From the NCBI GenBank assembly GCA_025354385.1, contig JANXMZ010000043.1:1-64000 (forward strand): 64,000 nt of DNA, in the 5' to 3' direction. The notes under the pieces were generated by a model. It was not told where the DNA came from. It did not search any database and saw only the letters and a list, made by a program, of their open reading frames with translations. Made by a program: the position numbers and the translations under genes. The stretch is from Bacteroidota bacterium. Lineage in GTDB: Bacteria > Bacteroidota > Bacteroidia > NS11-12g > UBA955. Numbering within the stretch: position 1 is the first letter of the stretch; each line of letters starts with the position of its first letter. Shown here one piece after another: positions 8,278 to 17,465 of the stretch.

Positions 8278-10029
8278 TTAAAAACGAGATTGTTCAGTAT
8301 AATCAGTACCTCTCCATGGCTCTGCCACGTAAGGGAAAGTTGTTTTAAAATCAACATCATTTTTGGTTGGGCCAGCTGTAAAGCTTAACACTTTAACCAA
8401 ACGGTTGGTTACCGGACTGCCTGTTCCACTGTAATCGTCGTACCACAAGCCGATAGCTGCTAAAGCTACTCCACTTACTGCTTGCAATTCAATGGTTGTT
8501 ACATCATCTTCCAGTCTTCTACCATTTGGAAAGCCATCCATGTTTGGAATCATTTCTAAATTTTTGTTGGTATTGAATCTCGCATCAGTTAAACCTAAAA
8601 CTGCTGCAGAAACTATTCCTAATGAACTAAAGTCGGCACTGTTTCTTGGCGTTGGAGGTACTGCCATGTTCAATCTCAACATATCACCAAGCGTTGGTAA
8701 AAAATTGTTGATGAAGGGTTTTCCTGCTGCCAATGGATTGCCATTTTTACCTGTTGCCAGTTGATAGGGAATCATGTTAGGCACACCTGTATAAAAAATA
8801 GGCAACAAGTCAACAGCGCGGGGGCTCATAGAATCTGGCAATAGAATAGTACCAAAAATAGCATCGTCTAATGCAGTTCCCATAACAGCGGCAGAGCCTT
8901 TTAATCCGTATAATCCTTTATGACCATTTCTAAAATCGAAACCGCCCAATGATTTGGATTGAATGCGCAACTCATTCAATGAAGGTACAGCACTTCCAAA
9001 TTGTGAATCGTCCATGTATAAAGCCAATTCCGGATTGCTAAAATATTTGGCAAACTGTAAATCATTGGCAGGTGTTGTAGCGTTCCATTTGTCTTTATCT
9101 CCAATTGGAATAATGGCCTCGTTGGTTAAAGGCATACCCAATCTTGAAACTTGTACCCAGCTACCAGAAACTGATGGTTCAGTTCCATTGGTGTTTAGAG
9201 TTGTTATTTGTGGACGGCTGGCAGCGGCCCATACACCAATTACAAAATCAGCATCTAGAATATTGGTAGCCATGCTAACATCTTTACCACTTTTTTGTAA
9301 GGTTGAAATTGGTATTTGCAAAACAATAGAGTGCACGTTAAAACGGGCCACACCATCTTTTGGAGCATTGGCACTATTGCCATTTGGGCGGAAATTACCT
9401 AAATCAAAGGCACCGGCTAAATCCACAAAGAAGGGGTCATCTGCAGGTCCACAAAAAACTTTTTCGCTTGTAGAGGCGGTTGTAATAGCACCTGACACCA
9501 AAGCTGAGTAGGTTGTATTTAATCCCGCGGCACCTGTAATAGAGCGGGCCCCAATATTTGGTGGAGGCACAATACCGGCTGCAACTATTGTTGTAAAACT
9601 TGAACCGCTGTTGGTACTGCGCTCTAATTTATAAACTGTTTTTAAATTTTGTTTACCTAAACGAATGTTAAAAAATGTAGTGCCGTCTTGGTTTACTTGA
9701 GAAAATGTAAAACGGTAAATAATTTCAGCTCCAGGTTTGCTAGCGTCGTTGTCTACATAAATTTCGTAGCGAATGTTTTGACCAAAAGTACTCCAGTTCG
9801 GTCCGCCTTCTGGCAATTGAAATGGAATGTAGTTGGCAATAATAGTAATCGTGTTAGGATTATCAGGACTCCTAAAGGCATACAAATCTGTATTGTCTGC
9901 CAAAGGGTCGTTAGAAATGAGTGGTGCCTCGCGGTGACTGGAGGCATAACTTGTACTCCACATGAGCACAGAAAAGCCTAATACTGTAAAGGCTTTTCTC
10001 GCAATGTTTTTGAAAATTGTTTTTTGCAT
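8278..10029 (-). CDS. DUF4331 protein lacking the T9SS domain (tandem paralogue)
   Basis: This 583-residue paralogue has a signal peptide ending near the ...SYA/SSHREAPL junction and the same DUF4331 body. It stops at ...PYVAEPWRGTDYTEQSRF, exactly where its neighbour continues into the T9SS domain. About 400 bp (8407-8809) is almost identical at DNA level to 6650-7052 while flanks diverge, a pattern expected from gene conversion. Without a sorting domain it should stay periplasmic or leave by another route. The pair is likely one operon. Confidence 0.9.
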   Translation of the reverse strand: MQKTIFKNIARKAFTVLGFSVLMWSTSYASSHREAPLISNDPLADNTDLYAFRSPDNPNTITIIANYIPFQLPEGGPNWSTFGQNIRYEIYVDNDASKPGAEIIYRFTFSQVNQDGTTFFNIRLGKQNLKTVYKLERSTNSGSSFTTIVAAGIVPPPNIGARSITGAAGLNTTYSALVSGAITTASTSEKVFCGPADDPFFVDLAGAFDLGNFRPNGNSANAPKDGVARFNVHSIVLQIPISTLQKSGKDVSMATNILDADFVIGVWAAASRPQITTLNTNGTEPSVSGSWVQVSRLGMPLTNEAIIPIGDKDKWNATTPANDLQFAKYFSNPELALYMDDSQFGSAVPSLNELRIQSKSLGGFDFRNGHKGLYGLKGSAAVMGTALDDAIFGTILLPDSMSPRAVDLLPIFYTGVPNMIPYQLATGKNGNPLAAGKPFINNFLPTLGDMLRLNMAVPPTPRNSADFSSLGIVSAAVLGLTDARFNTNKNLEMIPNMDGFPNGRRLEDDVTTIELQAVSGVALAAIGLWYDDYSGTGSPVTNRLVKVLSFTAGPTKNDVDFKTTFPYVAEPWRGTDYTEQSRF

Positions 10030-10117
10030 TGTATTTAACTTTTTAATGGTTAAAGGGACATACGAGAGAAAATGTAGGATGGTTTTTGAAGATTGAAATA
10101 TTTTTGTAGAATAAAAA

Positions 10118-10135
10118 ACATACCAAGTGGTATGT
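10118..10135. promoter_or_regulatory. Inverted repeat ACATACCA-AG-TGGTATGT
   Basis: A perfect 8-bp dyad with a 2-bp centre lies in the divergent spacer between the DUF4331 operon (start 10029) and the lipoprotein gene at 10200. Its form resembles operators of TetR-family regulators (NemR/AcuR-type TACC...GGTA). The related site at 59805-59822 shares the arms. No TetR gene is in the window, so the regulator is unknown. Confidence 0.5.
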
Positions 10136-10146
10136 AGTTAAAATTA

Positions 10147-10178
10147 TTTGTTTGAATAATAATCAAACTATAAATTTG
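10147..10178 (+). promoter_or_regulatory. Bacteroidota promoter (TTTG-N20-TAAATTTG)
   Basis: A TTTG at 10147-10150 and TAAATTTG at 10171-10178 fit the sigma-ABfr -33/-7 consensus with 20-bp spacing. The promoter lies about 40 bp upstream of the probable ATG at 10221. Confidence 0.5.
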
Positions 10179-10199
10179 AGTATAGCCTTTAAATGAATC

Positions 10200-10793
10200 G
10201 TGTCAACATCTAATAACAAAATGAACAGATATATCATATCAACTATTATGATAGTATTAGCCATGGCCTGCAAAAGCTGCAGCATGAACAGGGTGGTATC
10301 TGATTATTATTTAAAAGATGATGAAAGTGTTTATGACACTCTTGGCTTTTATAAACTACCCGAATTGATTTCCAATTTAGAACTCAATGATACCCTGAAT
10401 GGTAAATATAATTTCCCCATTTTATCTGGATTTGATGGATAAAGTTTAAATTTAAAAAACAATCACAAATTCACTTCTTACCATTGGTCGGATGTACCAT
10501 CACCTTTTAGGCATCACCGATTGAGAGGCAGATGGCATTTAGGCAAAGGAGAATTGATTTTAAAAAGTAATTGGGGCAGGTCCTATCTATTTATTCCTTA
10601 TAAGCACGGCTTATTTATCTTTTTAGTACCACGAGAAAAATCAAAGCATTTTTTAAATGAGTACACAAAAAATAAAAACAGGATAGATAGTTTATCAAAA
10701 AACTACTATAACAATTCAAATACTAGTCTTGATGATGAATTTAGATGTTTTAGTTTTATTTGCTTTTATATTAAGCCTGTTAAAAAGAAATAA
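10200..10793 (+). pseudogene. Lipoprotein gene interrupted by one in-frame TAA
   Basis: The open frame 10200-10442 encodes a lipoprotein start (TIMIVLAMACKSC; likely ATG at 10221) and ends at TAA 10440-10442. The same frame continues without another stop from 10443 to 10793, with sensible coding content (HWSDVPSPF, RGRWHLGKGELILKSNWG, LFIPYKHGLFIFLVP). One nonsense codon therefore splits a gene of about 190 residues. It could be a decayed gene, a sequencing error, or a recent loss-of-function change. Function not recognised. Confidence 0.7.
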
Positions 10794-10900
10794 ACCAACA
10801 GCATACAATAGTTCCCCCATAGATTTAAATGCTTCTTATAATATTATTGCAATTAATTAACAAATGATTAAATTCGTTTATAATTTAAATCAATTCAGTT

Positions 10901-12613
10901 ATGAAATGTATATTTTTTACAATTACGATTTTGTTTTTACAATTTACCCTAACAGCGCAGAACAACCGCTACCAATGGGTTAAACAATTCACCGAAAATG
11001 AGGTAAGCACCGAAAGAGCTAGCAAAATTGTGGTAGATAAGAATCGCAATGTTTTTACCATTGGGTATTTCGATGGTTCAGTAGATTTTGATCCAGGACC
11101 CAATCAATACTTTTTGAAATCTCTATACCATTCTATCTATGTTTCAAAACTAGATATCAATGGTGATTTTTGTTGGGCTAAAATAATTAAAGGCGATGTA
11201 ATTTTTGAGCCTAAACTTTTGTTAGACAATTTAGGCAACCTTATTATCTCGGCATCATTTGACGACACAATTGATTTAGATCCAAATGCCGCCATTAAAA
11301 ATGTAATACCCGTTGGCTCAGTAGATGTATTTATTGCTAAATGGGATACCGATGGCAATTATTTATGGAGTAAAAGTTTTGGCGGTTCAGGAGAAGAATA
11401 TGTACTCGCAACAGCTATGGATAATACGAATAACTTATACATTACAGGCATATATGAGAGCCCATGTGATTTTGATCCAGGCCCAAGAGAAAAAAAAATA
11501 CATACACCTATTGACGGTGCACAAACTTACATTCTAAAGTTGGATCAAAATGGTAATTTTATATTTGTAAAAGCATTGGATTGTGAAAATAGTTTAAACC
11601 ACCCAAATTCAATAGCGGTTGACTCATCTCAAAATATTTTTATTACGGGTGTATACACAGGTACAGTTGATTTTGACCCAGATAGCATAGGTATATTCAA
11701 AAGAAAAGGACCATTAGCATATACTAGCGCATTCATACTTAAGTTAATGGCCGAAGGCTCATTTGCTTGGGTAGTTGTTTATGAGGGAGATTACTATAGT
11801 AATTTAGGACAAAATATCATTACAGATAAGATTGGTGATGTTATTATAACTGGGAATGTTGTAAACAAATTGGATTTTGACCCTGGACCAGATACATTTT
11901 ATATGCAACCTGGACCAAAAGCAACATTTATTCTTAAATTAAACAACAACGGTAATTTTGTATGGGCCAAAAAATTCGGAAATTCCGAATTAGGCCCAGA
12001 TGGAGGAATTGCATTGGATAATTCTAACAATATCTACTTAACAAGCTACTTCTTTGATATCATTGATTTCGATCCAGGTGTGGGCACACATATCTTAAGA
12101 GATTCCACTGGAAGTATCTACATCCTAAAATTAAATCCGGATGGTCATTTTATATGGGTGAACACTTATGGAAAAAGGTCAACTGGAGGAGGTACCGACA
12201 TTTATATCGATTATAAAGACAATGTGTATGTAACAGGTTTATTTTCAAATCGCGTAGATTTTAATCCAATTGGCACTAAGCAAGAACTATATGCAACAGG
12301 TTTGAGTGATATTTTTATACTTAAATTAGGCGCCTTTGCGGATGTGGCTGTAAATAAAATCAACAATAAGCCTACCCGATATACCATCTCACCAAATCCT
12401 ACCAATGATTTAATTAATATTCAATCAAAAGACCCATCAACTATCACAGCAATTGAAATTTACAACGAATTAGGTGTTCAAGTTTTGAAATTAGAAGATA
12501 AGAATTCATTTGCCACGATTCATCTCAGCGATTTTGCAAACGGTATTTACTTTATTAAAATTATTAACAAAGACCTAAGCAGTGAGACACACAAGTTGGT
12601 AAAACTTGAATAG
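10901..12613 (+). CDS. Secreted DFDPG-repeat (SBBP-type beta-propeller) protein with T9SS type A domain
   Basis: The 570-residue protein has a signal peptide (to about residue 19, ...LTAQ). Seven or so degenerate repeats of ~55-60 residues follow, each with a VDFDPGP-type element and an FILKLN(N/P)xGxFxWxK strand, the pattern of SBBP beta-propeller repeats. The C-terminus (YTISPNPTNDLINIQ ... FANGIYFIKI ... LVKLE) is a T9SS type A sorting domain. It is probably a surface or released protein of unknown ligand. It is followed by a gene-free spacer with a TACCAATTGGTA palindrome. Confidence 0.88.
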   Translation: MKCIFFTITILFLQFTLTAQNNRYQWVKQFTENEVSTERASKIVVDKNRNVFTIGYFDGSVDFDPGPNQYFLKSLYHSIYVSKLDINGDFCWAKIIKGDVIFEPKLLLDNLGNLIISASFDDTIDLDPNAAIKNVIPVGSVDVFIAKWDTDGNYLWSKSFGGSGEEYVLATAMDNTNNLYITGIYESPCDFDPGPREKKIHTPIDGAQTYILKLDQNGNFIFVKALDCENSLNHPNSIAVDSSQNIFITGVYTGTVDFDPDSIGIFKRKGPLAYTSAFILKLMAEGSFAWVVVYEGDYYSNLGQNIITDKIGDVIITGNVVNKLDFDPGPDTFYMQPGPKATFILKLNNNGNFVWAKKFGNSELGPDGGIALDNSNNIYLTSYFFDIIDFDPGVGTHILRDSTGSIYILKLNPDGHFIWVNTYGKRSTGGGTDIYIDYKDNVYVTGLFSNRVDFNPIGTKQELYATGLSDIFILKLGAFADVAVNKINNKPTRYTISPNPTNDLINIQSKDPSTITAIEIYNELGVQVLKLEDKNSFATIHLSDFANGIYFIKIINKDLSSETHKLVKLE

Positions 12614-12649
12614 CTGCGTCAATCTTATTAATAAAATCATATAAAAAAA

Positions 12650-12661
12650 TACCAATTGGTA
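12650..12661. promoter_or_regulatory. Perfect palindrome TACCAATTGGTA
   Basis: This 12-bp palindrome lies between the DFDPG-repeat gene and the 1325-residue adhesin gene. It shares the TACC...GGTA arms seen at 10118, 44382, 46341, 47469 and 59805. A TATATTTG box at 12750-12757 could be the -7 element of the downstream gene. Operator function is inferred from form only. Confidence 0.4.
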
Positions 12662-12779
12662 GGTTTTCATTAGCATTGCCACTTTAAAGAATGTACTTTT
12701 TCAATTGTAAAATTTACATACATAAAATGGTTTGTAAATGTTAATTGGCTATATTTGTTAATAATAGTGATTCAATAGA

Positions 12780-15700
12780 ATGCGATTTATTAAGTCAATA
12801 CTGCACTGGAACCAATATAGCCAAGCTATCAGGTTATGTATTACTGCCTTATTCTTTGTCATACTTATTAACAGCAATGCCCAAAACAGCATGCAAGGCG
12901 ATGGATTTGGTGGCCGACTTTGGTATAAATCCTATAATTACACTGTTGGCTCTTATTCGGCTTATACTGTTTGTGGTGACTCAGCCCAACTATACGGCTG
13001 GGGCAGCAACACCAACGGGCAATTGGGCGATGGCACAAGCAATAGCACCACAAACCCTGTAAAGTCATTAGGCATGATCAATGTCCGTTACTACTCTACT
13101 GGGTATAACATGGGCGCCATTAAGCAAGATAATTCAGGATGGGTATGGGGAGCTGGCTTGGGGAGTATCCCTAAAAAAGTATTAGACAGTGCCTATTTTT
13201 TAGATGCCGGTATCAACAATGTTGTTTTTGTTAAAATGAATGGCACTGTGTGGTCTGTTGGCTCCAATACTTCTGGATCATTTGGAAATGACACCATAGC
13301 ACCTGTTTCAAGTTTGGTACCAAAAAAAATGAAATTAATTAACAATGCCGTGAGGGTGGCCAATGGATATGTGAATTTTATCATTTTATTAGAAAACGGC
13401 ACCTGCATGGCTACAGGAAATAACAATGCTGGAGGGTTAGGCAATGGCAGTTCAAGTAGTACTATATCGTTAAAACCTACTGCTGTAAGTGTTCTTAAAG
13501 GAATTGTAGACATAAAAGCGAACACCTATACCAATATTGCATTAGATAGTCTTGGAGATGTTTATACATGGGGAAACGGTAGTTTTGGTTGCATAGGCAA
13601 TGGCACTAATATTAGTGCATTCACCCCTGTTAAGGTGTCGGGGTTAAAGGATATTGTCGCCATATCGGGTTCCAGCGATGGCTATCATTTTATGGCATTA
13701 GATGCCAATCACAATTGCTATACTTGGGGATACAATGGCTGGGGGAATCTTGGCACAGGAAGTAATAATCAGAGTAATGTACCAGTGCTTATAGCAACAG
13801 ATGTTGCAGATATTATGGCAGGAGAAACTTTCTCCTACTTGGTAAAAATAGATGGCACTTTGTGGGCCTCAGGCAGAAGCGCAAGCGGCTCTATTTGGAT
13901 GAATATCAAGGATAGTGCAAGAAAAGTTTTTACACAAATAGATCCTACTATTGCCCCTTTGAATCTGTGTAAGCTTTCCAAATTTGCCGCTAATTTTTTC
14001 TCCATTTTAAGTTCTACCTGTGTATATGATTCAACCCATTTTAAAGCATACAAAAATGATAGTTTCAATAATTATCATTGGGATTTTGGAGATGGCTCGA
14101 GCATTGTATATGGCAAAAGTCCTATTCATAAATATGCTGTAACTGGCAAATATAAAGTCAAAATGTTTTCGACCCATATTTATTCAGGAAAGAAAGATAC
14201 AGTGACGCTTGGCGTTAATATTAATGATGCCTCTTATAAGAAAATATTAAATGGCGATACCAGTATTTGCGGGAAAGTTTCTTTTTTAAAAGTGCCTAAT
14301 TACTACGATGATGAATTTCATTATGAATGGAGCAATGGCAATAATGGATTTACTGCACAAATAAATGACCCTGGCACCTACTCACTTAAAATAACAGATG
14401 AAAATGGCTGTTACTATAGTGATACTTTTAAAGTAACTCAACATCCTTTGCCCAAAGCCTTGTTTAAAGCTAATAATTACAAAATGTGTGTGAATGATCA
14501 ACGCAGCATTAAATTTACCAACCTCTCCACTTCTAAAGATTCTATTGCAAAATGCATTTGGGACTTTACTGAGAAAAGTTTAATTTCTAGCGATTCGGTG
14601 GTGTACTATAAATTTAAGAAGGCCGATGTGATTCCTGTTTTTCTTTCCGTATTTACAAAATATGGTTGTAAAAATGATACCTTAGATGTGTTCGATATTT
14701 TACCCGCTCCTAAAGCCCAATTTACATTGAAACTGAACGACTCTTGCTTAAATGGCAACAGCATTACATTAAAAAATAATTCTGTGAACGATAGTTTGCA
14801 AAGTCCTAAATTCAAATGGTATTTTAGCGAAGGATTTATATTGAGCAATAGAAATCCCAATGCCGCCCGCTCCTATTCCGATAGCGGCAAATATTATGTT
14901 GATTTGATTTATTCCTATGCCAATAAATGCATAGATACCTTGCGACAAGATGTGCATATTTATCCGCACCCAAAAGCTGTTTACAACTTTGCGCAGGTGG
15001 CTTGTTCGGGCAGGGCCGTTACTTTTAACGCTGCCAGTCAATCCGATTATCTACCATTGAGTGCCAGTTGGAAATTTGGAGATAAAACCAATGGTAATGG
15101 CACTTCTATTGCACATGCCTATGCCAAAAAAGGAAATTACTTCGTAACCCTCACGAGTACTTCTCCTCAAGGTTGCAAGGATAGTATCACCAAAAACTTA
15201 GTCGTTTACAATCCTCCTACAGCCAATTTTTCTATCAACGATTCCGTACAATGTCTCGTCAACAATTCATTTCAGTTTAAGTCACTTTCCAAAGCCGATA
15301 GTGGTCAACTTAGTTTACTAAATTGGAATTTTGGAAATGGCAATAAAGATACTGGATCAAATCCTGCTGTAGTAGTTTACAATCAACCTAAATTCTATTT
15401 CATTTCGCACAAGGTTACAGATGCCTTTGGCTGCAGCGATAGTATAGTTAAAAAAGTTGAGGTTAAAAATGGGCCTACTGCCATTTTCAATATCAATGAT
15501 GCTTCGCAATGCGAGAATTTACAACATTTTGCTTTCAAATACCTCCCTGTTGTGGGTAATGACAGTATTATTAAAATGGAATGGCGGGTGCTTGGCAATA
15601 ATTACAATTCGAATCCGCTCAACATCAATTTACTACCTTTGGGTAAAACCAATATCGATTTAATTTTAACCACCCAGCAAGGTTGCCCTGGTTTAACAAC

Positions 15701-16757
15701 CCAATCGGTGTTTGTTAATCCTCAACCAAAAGCTAACTTTAATATTAATAACGCAATTCAATGTTTCGATGGTCATCAGTTTATTTTTACCAATACTTCC
15801 AACATTGGTTCGGGTAAAATAACCCTTAATGAGTGGTTGTTTGGCGACAATACAAATTCCAATTTATGGGCACCTCCTAATAAAACTTATTCTGCTACTG
15901 GCACGTTTAAAATTCAACTCAATATTCTATCGGACAGCACTTGTGTAGATACTTTTAGAAGTTCGGTTGAACTCAATCCAAATCCAATTGTAGATATGGA
16001 TATAGTGAATCCAGTATGTTTAACAGCTCCCTCCATTTTCAAAAATAAAAGCACCATTTCTTCAGGTAATATTGTTAGTTATGATTGGGATTTTGGAGAT
16101 CAAAGCAGCAGTAATTTAGCAAATCCAATGCATACTTATTTGCAAGCACTTAATTACGACATAACCCTCAAAGCTACCAGTGACAGGGCGTGCAGCACCA
16201 GTGCAACATTTTATCAAGCAGTTGTTGTTTATCCATTGCCCATTGCTTCTTTTATTTATTCGGTTAAAGAAGGTGAGCGCAACGATAATTTATTCATGTT
16301 TAAAAATACCAGCAACCCTTCTGCTTTAAACACCTATTGGGATTTTTATAAAATTGGAAAAGCCTTGCATGATAGCAGTATTTCTATTCAGGATACCCTT
16401 TCTATGAAGACTACTTTGATGGTGGTTGATCAAAATGGCTGCAGAGATACCATTGTTAAAACCATATTGGGATACGGGCCATTGCGTGTATTTTTTCCAA
16501 CGGCATTTACACCCAATGACAATGAACTGAATGAAACCTTTGGACCCAATGGTGTGATTGCTTTCCAGTCTTTCGACTTTGGCATTTTCAACCGATGGGG
16601 TGAGAAAATATTCCAATCTAACCAATACAACAAAGGTTGGGATGGCCGTTATCAAGGTGAAATATGTGAAGAAGGAGTTTACACCTATGCATTAAAATTG
16701 ATAGACGATAAGGGCGTTTTGAAAATTTACAGAGGTGCTTTTACTTTGTTGAGATAA
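12780..16757 (+). CDS. Giant secreted RCC1-repeat/PKD protein with T9SS type B (gliding-type) C-terminus
   Basis: The 1325-residue protein has an N-terminal signal (hydrophobic 17-33, ...NSNAQ). RCC1-like repeats cover about 60-400 (YGWGSNTNGQLGDG, YTWGYNGWGNLGTG). Several PKD/SprB-like domains follow from about 420 to 1220 (YHWDFGDGSS, NWNFGNGNKDTGS, YDWDFGDQSSS). The last ~90 residues (FFPTAFTPNDNELNETF ... IFNRWGEKIF ... GWDGRYQG ... YRGAFTLLR) are the gliding-motility-associated/T9SS type B domain. It is likely a cell-surface adhesin or matrix protein. Joining an RCC1 propeller to a PKD stalk is a less usual layout. Confidence 0.9.
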   Translation: MRFIKSILHWNQYSQAIRLCITALFFVILINSNAQNSMQGDGFGGRLWYKSYNYTVGSYSAYTVCGDSAQLYGWGSNTNGQLGDGTSNSTTNPVKSLGMINVRYYSTGYNMGAIKQDNSGWVWGAGLGSIPKKVLDSAYFLDAGINNVVFVKMNGTVWSVGSNTSGSFGNDTIAPVSSLVPKKMKLINNAVRVANGYVNFIILLENGTCMATGNNNAGGLGNGSSSSTISLKPTAVSVLKGIVDIKANTYTNIALDSLGDVYTWGNGSFGCIGNGTNISAFTPVKVSGLKDIVAISGSSDGYHFMALDANHNCYTWGYNGWGNLGTGSNNQSNVPVLIATDVADIMAGETFSYLVKIDGTLWASGRSASGSIWMNIKDSARKVFTQIDPTIAPLNLCKLSKFAANFFSILSSTCVYDSTHFKAYKNDSFNNYHWDFGDGSSIVYGKSPIHKYAVTGKYKVKMFSTHIYSGKKDTVTLGVNINDASYKKILNGDTSICGKVSFLKVPNYYDDEFHYEWSNGNNGFTAQINDPGTYSLKITDENGCYYSDTFKVTQHPLPKALFKANNYKMCVNDQRSIKFTNLSTSKDSIAKCIWDFTEKSLISSDSVVYYKFKKADVIPVFLSVFTKYGCKNDTLDVFDILPAPKAQFTLKLNDSCLNGNSITLKNNSVNDSLQSPKFKWYFSEGFILSNRNPNAARSYSDSGKYYVDLIYSYANKCIDTLRQDVHIYPHPKAVYNFAQVACSGRAVTFNAASQSDYLPLSASWKFGDKTNGNGTSIAHAYAKKGNYFVTLTSTSPQGCKDSITKNLVVYNPPTANFSINDSVQCLVNNSFQFKSLSKADSGQLSLLNWNFGNGNKDTGSNPAVVVYNQPKFYFISHKVTDAFGCSDSIVKKVEVKNGPTAIFNINDASQCENLQHFAFKYLPVVGNDSIIKMEWRVLGNNYNSNPLNINLLPLGKTNIDLILTTQQGCPGLTTQSVFVNPQPKANFNINNAIQCFDGHQFIFTNTSNIGSGKITLNEWLFGDNTNSNLWAPPNKTYSATGTFKIQLNILSDSTCVDTFRSSVELNPNPIVDMDIVNPVCLTAPSIFKNKSTISSGNIVSYDWDFGDQSSSNLANPMHTYLQALNYDITLKATSDRACSTSATFYQAVVVYPLPIASFIYSVKEGERNDNLFMFKNTSNPSALNTYWDFYKIGKALHDSSISIQDTLSMKTTLMVVDQNGCRDTIVKTILGYGPLRVFFPTAFTPNDNELNETFGPNGVIAFQSFDFGIFNRWGEKIFQSNQYNKGWDGRYQGEICEEGVYTYALKLIDDKGVLKIYRGAFTLLR

Positions 16758-16797
16758 GGGATTTTTGGATTTTTATTCCCCATTAATATGTTTTCAA

Positions 16798-17355
16798 TTA
16801 TTTTCTAGATAACCTCCAACGGTATAAAATCAATCTTCTGCGATCCTCAATATCATTTAAGCGAATGGAGGTAATGTCTTCCAGTTTATAAATGGACTTG
16901 CCTTCGTCTTGACCATCCTTGCCAATTAAATTGAGCATGACATGACCGGCACTTACATCCAATAACAAGCCTGTATAAAAGGAATCACTATTAATTTGAA
17001 TGGCAGCCATTAAATCATCTTTTTTAGATAAGGGTGCTAAAAACTCGTGTGCCCAATTCTCCGAATCATTCAGAGCAACATGCACATTATCTTCAAAATC
17101 AAGCAAAATATTATTTTCTATGATATAGGCCATGGCACGTGTATACTCATCCTCAAACTCAATGCTAACAATGTTCTCTAACTTTTCTATCATTAAACCA
17201 TCGTGCTTACCAAACTTTGTAAAATGCTGCAATATCACAAAGCTCTCGTTAAAATCTTTTACATAGCCACAATAAAAACCATCCGAATCAGTCCCTAAAC
17301 GAATACTGATAATTTTAATTTCTTCTTTTGATCTTCTTAATATTTCCTGAATCAT
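16798..17355 (-). CDS. Protein of unknown function with two tandem SH3/LSm-like repeats
   Basis: Not assigned to a named family. The 185-residue protein contains an internal duplication. Residues 13-78 (IKIISIRLGTDSDGFYCGYV ... IEKLENIVSIEFEDEY) and 115-178 (LMAAIQINSDSFYTGLLLDV ... IYKLEDITSIRLNDIED) share the pattern G/SDSFYxGxxxD, xxGKxDG and YKLEDIxSI. That periodic strand pattern resembles small SH3/LSm barrels. There is no signal peptide, so it is probably cytosolic. It is convergent with the adhesin gene and divergent from nothing close. Confidence 0.6.
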   Translation of the reverse strand: MIQEILRRSKEEIKIISIRLGTDSDGFYCGYVKDFNESFVILQHFTKFGKHDGLMIEKLENIVSIEFEDEYTRAMAYIIENNILLDFEDNVHVALNDSENWAHEFLAPLSKKDDLMAAIQINSDSFYTGLLLDVSAGHVMLNLIGKDGQDEGKSIYKLEDITSIRLNDIEDRRRLILYRWRLSRK

Positions 17356-17465
17356 GTTGGTGGCAAAGATAAGCTGTAGGAATTTGTTCTCTGTAATTGG
17401 TTAATTGTTATTTGTTGTATTTTCTTAGTTAGTAGAATTAACTTAATAACCCTAAACACAATAAC

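Noticed and set aside
12745..13062. 105-residue frame overlapping the start of the RCC1/PKD gene
   Set aside because: Different phase inside a long, clearly coding gene; no domain.
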